This document shows, one piece after another, positions 37,334 to 39,863 of a stretch of DNA of 39,863 nucleotides. Positions within the stretch are counted from its first letter, which is position 1; every line of letters begins with the position of its first letter. The translations under genes were made by a program, and so were the position numbers. Source of the DNA: a virus; IMG/VR virus record IMGVR_UViG_3300042939_000077, positions 1 through 39,863 of that record; one strand, 5' to 3'. Below the pieces are notes generated by a model, which saw only the letters and a program-made list of their open reading frames with translations, did not search any database and was not told the DNA's origin.

Positions 37334-38212
37334 ATGGTAAGCTCTGAGAGCCCTGATGAATGGGAGGGATTGGAAAACGCCGACTACCACCGCCACAGCG
37401 CGGTGAGCAAAAGCCACCTCGACCTGGTGGCACGCAGCCCGAAGCACTACTGGGCGCGGTACCTCGACCCCAACCGGGTTGAGCCAGAGCCCACGCCAGC
37501 CATGCTGATGGGCACCGCCCTGCACACCCATGTGCTGGAGCTGGACCAGTGGGACGCCCGCTATGTGATGGCACCGGAAGGCATCGACCGGCGCACCAAG
37601 CAAGGCAAGGCCGAGTGGGAAGCGTTCAGTGTGGCCGCTACCGGCCGCACGGTGATCAGCAAGGCCGACGCCGACACCGTGATGCGGATGGCGCGCTCGG
37701 TGTTTGAGCACCCGGCGGCAGCGATGCTGCTGGGGCTGCCGGGCAAGGCTGAGACCACATGGATGTGGACCGATGAAGCCAGCGGGCTGGAGTGCAAGTG
37801 CCGGCCGGACTGGCTGACTGACGACCACCGGCTGATCGTGGACTTGAAGACCACGGAGGATGCCAGCCCGAAGGGGTTCCAGAAGTCCGTGGCCGCTTGG
37901 CGCTACCACGTCCAGAGCAGCTGGTACCTCGACGGCATTGAGCGCGCTGGTGGCACCCGGCCGGATCAGTTCATCTTCATCGTGGTGGAGAAGAAGCCCC
38001 CTTATGCGGTGGCTGTCTATGCCGCCGATGCGGAGATGATCGCCGCCGGTGCCAAGCAGGCGCGGCTGGACCTCGACACCTTGGCGGTCTGCAAGGCCGC
38101 TGATGCGTGGCCGGGGTACAGCGACCAGATCGAGACCATCAGCCTGCCGCCATGGATGCGGCCGCGCCCTGATGGGTCCATGCCCACCATCACCGAGATC
38201 GAGACCTTCTGA
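37334..38212 (+). CDS. RecE-like exonuclease (PD-(D/E)XK, 292 aa)
   Basis: A phage 5'-3' exonuclease that would make single-stranded tails for the annealase encoded next. ADYHRHSAVSKSHLDLVARS and PKHYWARYLDP are the N-terminal signature of the RecE/exonuclease VIII C-domain family, followed by LMGTALHTHVLE. Catalytic residues appear in CKCRPDWL and LIVDLKTTEDASP (D and D-x-K), then WRYHVQSSWYLDG. ATG 37334 follows a strong GGGAGGA. It is the first gene of the rightward arm and is separated from RecT by one base. Confidence 0.93.
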   Translation: MVSSESPDEWEGLENADYHRHSAVSKSHLDLVARSPKHYWARYLDPNRVEPEPTPAMLMGTALHTHVLELDQWDARYVMAPEGIDRRTKQGKAEWEAFSVAATGRTVISKADADTVMRMARSVFEHPAAAMLLGLPGKAETTWMWTDEASGLECKCRPDWLTDDHRLIVDLKTTEDASPKGFQKSVAAWRYHVQSSWYLDGIERAGGTRPDQFIFIVVEKKPPYAVAVYAADAEMIAAGAKQARLDLDTLAVCKAADAWPGYSDQIETISLPPWMRPRPDGSMPTITEIETF

Positions 38213-38213
38213 C

Positions 38214-38909
38214 ATGACAGAGAGCACAGCACTCACGACCACCAGCCAGAGCGGCTCGGTGTTCAGCGGCATCCAAGCGTTTGAGGATGCCCAGCGGATC
38301 GCCAAAGCACTGGCCAGCAGTACGCTGATCCCGCCGCAGTTTCAGGGGCAGAACGGGTTTGCCAACTGCCTGGTGGCGCTGGAGATCGCCAACCGGATGC
38401 GGATGAGCCCGTTCCAGGTGATGCAGAACCTGCACATCATCCACGGGCGCCCCAGCTGGAGCAGCCAGTTCATCATCGGCCTGATTAACGGCTGCGGGCG
38501 CTTCAGCCCGCTTCGGTACGAGATCAGCGGCAGCGGTGACAGCCTGGCCTGCTACTGCGAGGCGACGGAGCTGGCGAGCGGGAAGGACCTGAAGGGTCCG
38601 ACCGTGAGCATGGCGATGGCGAAGAAGGAGCAGTGGGCGACCAAGGCCGGCAGCAAGTGGCAGACGATGCCCGAGCTGATGGTCCGGTATCGCGCCGCAG
38701 CCTTCTGGGGGCGGCTCTACATCCCCGAGCTGCTGGTCGGCATCCAGACGCAGGAGGAGGTGCTGGACGTGGAGCCGGTGACCATTAGCGAGGCACCGGC
38801 CGCGACCGTGCAGGACCTGAACGAGAAGATCACGAAGCAGAAGCCGGCTGCTCAACCGGCCAAACCAGAAGCAGTGGAGGAGGTAGTGCTTGATGACGAA
38901 ATCTTCTGA
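38214..38909 (+). CDS. RecT-family single-strand annealing protein (231 aa)
   Basis: The partner of the RecE-like nuclease, coating and annealing complementary single strands. The core shows LIPPQFQGQNGFANCLVALE, RMRMSPFQVMQNLHIIHGRP, SWSSQFIIGLIN and MPELMVRYRAAAFWGRLY, the pattern of the phage RecT group. The C-terminal 45 residues are an acidic, proline-rich tail ending EEVVLDDEIF, like the protein-recruiting tails of SSB-type proteins. It overlaps the next gene by 17 bases. Confidence 0.92.
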   Translation: MTESTALTTTSQSGSVFSGIQAFEDAQRIAKALASSTLIPPQFQGQNGFANCLVALEIANRMRMSPFQVMQNLHIIHGRPSWSSQFIIGLINGCGRFSPLRYEISGSGDSLACYCEATELASGKDLKGPTVSMAMAKKEQWATKAGSKWQTMPELMVRYRAAAFWGRLYIPELLVGIQTQEEVLDVEPVTISEAPAATVQDLNEKITKQKPAAQPAKPEAVEEVVLDDEIF

Positions 38910-39120
38910 GGCTGGTTATCTCCAGCCGCGTGAGCTGGCAGAGCGTTGGCGCGGTGTCGTCACGCTGAGCACGCTCGACAACTGGCGCAGCCAGAACCGT
39001 GGTCCTCGGTTTGTGAAGATCGGCGGCCGCGTCTTGTATCCCGTCGCGGAGGTCGAGGCGTATGAGCTTCGGAACCTGCGCGGGATGCCCAACAATCCAC
39101 CCAATCAACCGAGACCATGA
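38893..39120 (+). CDS. Small helix-turn-helix protein, AlpA/excisionase-like (75 aa)
   Basis: A winged-helix/MerR-type motif covers most of the protein: YLQPRELAERWRGVVTLSTL (first helices), DNWRSQNRGPRFVKIGGR (recognition helix and wing) and VLYPVAEVEAYEL. This is the layout of phage AlpA-type regulators and excisionases. ATG 38893 follows GGAGGAGGT; a TTG one codon earlier is possible. It lies in the recombination operon, not next to int, so it may be either an excisionase acting in trans or a regulator. Together with the ribbon-helix-helix candidate at 2080 it is the best lead for lysogeny control. Confidence 0.85.
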   Translation: MTKSSEAGYLQPRELAERWRGVVTLSTLDNWRSQNRGPRFVKIGGRVLYPVAEVEAYELRNLRGMPNNPPNQPRP

Positions 39121-39443
39121 GCTTCAAGCTGAACCTGTCCATCTTCAAGAGCACCAAGCCTGACAGCAAGCTGGACTTCACCGGGATGATGAACGTGAAG
39201 GTCGAGGACCTTGATGCGTTCTGCGCCTTTGTGATGAGCCAGACGCCGGACCAGTACGGCAGCGTGCAGGTGCCGATCAGCGGCTGGAAGAAGACCAGCA
39301 GCAAAGGGCTGGCGTATGTCAGCGCCGTGGCACAGCCGCCCCGCGACTGGGTGCCACCTGCTGCCGTTGGTCAGGCTGCCCAGAGCTTGGCGCAGGCCAC
39401 TGGCGGTGCGGTGAGCGAGATTACCGACGCAGACTTGTTCTGA
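39117..39443 (+). CDS. Putative single-strand DNA-binding or recombination accessory protein (108 aa)
   Basis: A 108-residue protein with a beta-rich body (KLNLSIFKST, LDFTGMMNVKVEDLDAFCAF, SVQVPISGWKKTSSKGLAYV) and an acidic tail ending EITDADLF. An acidic tail with a terminal Phe is the hallmark of bacterial SSB proteins, where it recruits partners. It lies straight after the RecE/RecT/HTH genes, with which it overlaps. The SSB role is inferred from tail and context; the OB fold is not proven. It abuts the convergent gene at 39444 with no gap. Confidence 0.72.
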   Translation: MSFKLNLSIFKSTKPDSKLDFTGMMNVKVEDLDAFCAFVMSQTPDQYGSVQVPISGWKKTSSKGLAYVSAVAQPPRDWVPPAAVGQAAQSLAQATGGAVSEITDADLF

Positions 39444-39641
39444 TCACATCAGCTCCAGCTCCAGGCGTGCGATCTCATTGACCGCTGCCTGGAGCATCTC
39501 CTGCTGCTGGTAGCACTGCTTGAGGAGCTTGGCGGCCAGCGGACCGATGTCAGGGTGCCGCTGGATGTCCCGGCATTGCTTCTCGATCAGGAACTGCTTC
39601 TCTGGCGGTATCTCCACCGCCATCCATTTTCCGAAGTTCAT
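39444..39641 (-). CDS. Small helical protein (65 aa) on the opposite strand
   Basis: ATG at 39641 gives MNFGKWMAVEIPPEKQFLIE. The remainder is helical (KQCRDIQRHPDIGPLAAKLL, then a helix ending ARLELELM) and looks like a two-helix hairpin. It is a lone leftward gene in the rightward arm, divergent from the zinc-ribbon gene by 21 bases. From memory, similar short helical proteins are conserved in picocyanobacteria, so a host-derived regulator is possible. NblA-type phycobilisome-degradation proteins have a comparable size and helix-hairpin build, but no decisive motif links this one to NblA. Confidence 0.75.
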   Translation of the reverse strand: MNFGKWMAVEIPPEKQFLIEKQCRDIQRHPDIGPLAAKLLKQCYQQQEMLQAAVNEIARLELELM

Positions 39642-39662
39642 CTGTCTGGGGCGGACTGCCCC

Positions 39663-39863
39663 ATGATGCCCATGCGATGCCCCAAGTGCTGTAGCGGTGC
39701 CATCCGAGCGCCGATCACCAACAACAAGCTGGACGACCAGGTGATGCGCAAGCGGATCTGCCTGGACTGCGGGCACAAGTGGTTCACGGTCGAGGTGGCG
39801 GTGCCGGACTATGCGGTGGGCTGGAGCGCTGAGCACCTGCGCAAGCCGGTGCTGCGGACGCCG
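39663..39863 (+). CDS. NrdR-like zinc-ribbon protein, 5' part (continues at base 1)
   Basis: The beginning of the 105-aa protein that runs over the circular join. The first zinc pair CPKC (residues 6-9) lies here, followed by RAPITNNKLDDQ, then RKRICLDCGHKW. Several in-frame ATGs are close together (39663, 39666, 39672). The third would give MRCPKC, the usual NrdR-type start, so the true start may be 39672. A GGGGC...GCCCC inverted repeat lies just upstream, in the 21-base divergent gap. Confidence 0.82.
   Translation, partial: MMPMRCPKCCSGAIRAPITNNKLDDQVMRKRICLDCGHKWFTVEVAVPDYAVGWSAEHLRKPVLRTP
39737..39863. repeat. Terminal direct repeat, right copy
   Basis: This is an exact copy of bases 1-127. 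Removing one copy gives the circular genome of 39,736 bp with an uninterrupted zinc-ribbon gene across the join. Confidence 0.95.

Noticed and set aside
1-39863. Photosynthesis or carbon-metabolism auxiliary genes expected of many cyanophages
   Set aside because: None of psbA, psbD, hli, talC or similar is visible. The cyanobacterial host call rests on weaker evidence.

Overview
The window is a complete temperate siphovirus genome (or the excised, circular form of a prophage) with a lambda-like virion. The last 127 bases (39737-39863) repeat the first 127 exactly, so the contig closes into a circle of 39,736 bp. One zinc-ribbon gene runs across the join. The host is probably a GC-rich picocyanobacterium (Synechococcus/Cyanobium type). 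This is an inference from base composition, the many starts without a Shine-Dalgarno sequence, and several small late proteins that resemble cyanophage proteins from memory. No database search was possible and no photosynthesis gene is present. The integration target is clearer: an attP carrying the 3' half of a tRNA-Asn(GUU) gene lies beside a tyrosine integrase.

Layout. A divergent control region (37232-37333) splits the genome. Rightward and through the circular join run a RecE-like exonuclease, a RecT annealase, a small HTH protein, an SSB-like protein, a dense string of tiny overlapping early genes (321-3562), a C5 cytosine methyltransferase, attP and the integrase (to 6759). Two short leftward islands interrupt this arm: an HNH nuclease pair at 3518-4028 and a 65-aa helical protein at 39444-39641. 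Leftward from 37231 run an SF2 helicase, a VRR-NUC nuclease, a primase-helicase, a gpZ-like protein, small and large terminase, gpW-like protein, portal, a fused protease-capsid protein, neck genes, tail terminator, tail tube, frameshifted tail chaperones, tape measure, gpM, gpL, gpK, gpI and gpJ homologues, tail fibres, small late proteins, a holin candidate, a two-domain endolysin and a dCTP deaminase. An intrinsic terminator at 6741-6768 ends this arm.

How it works together. RecE/RecT with the SSB-like protein would handle recombination. The primase-helicase, SF2 helicase and nuclease form the replication module. Head and tail genes keep the lambda order W/B/C-E fusion/FII/U/V/G-GT/H/M/L/K/I/J, except that a gpZ-like gene sits upstream of the terminase. 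Nearly all genes overlap by ATGA or GTGA, so translational coupling is the rule.

Most notable: (i) a 130-aa endonuclease-free Hint/intein-like domain in the glycine-rich N-terminus of gpJ, followed by Ala rather than Cys/Ser/Thr; (ii) a textbook A AAA AAC slippery site joining the G- and T-like chaperones; (iii) an attP with six TGCGCGAA arm repeats; (iv) a ~60-aa module shared by gpL and gpJ that, in gpL, separates the cysteine groups; (v) twin, equally spaced promoter-leader elements; (vi) an intrinsic terminator just after the capsid gene; (vii) iteron-like AGGTTRG repeats flanking the primase gene.
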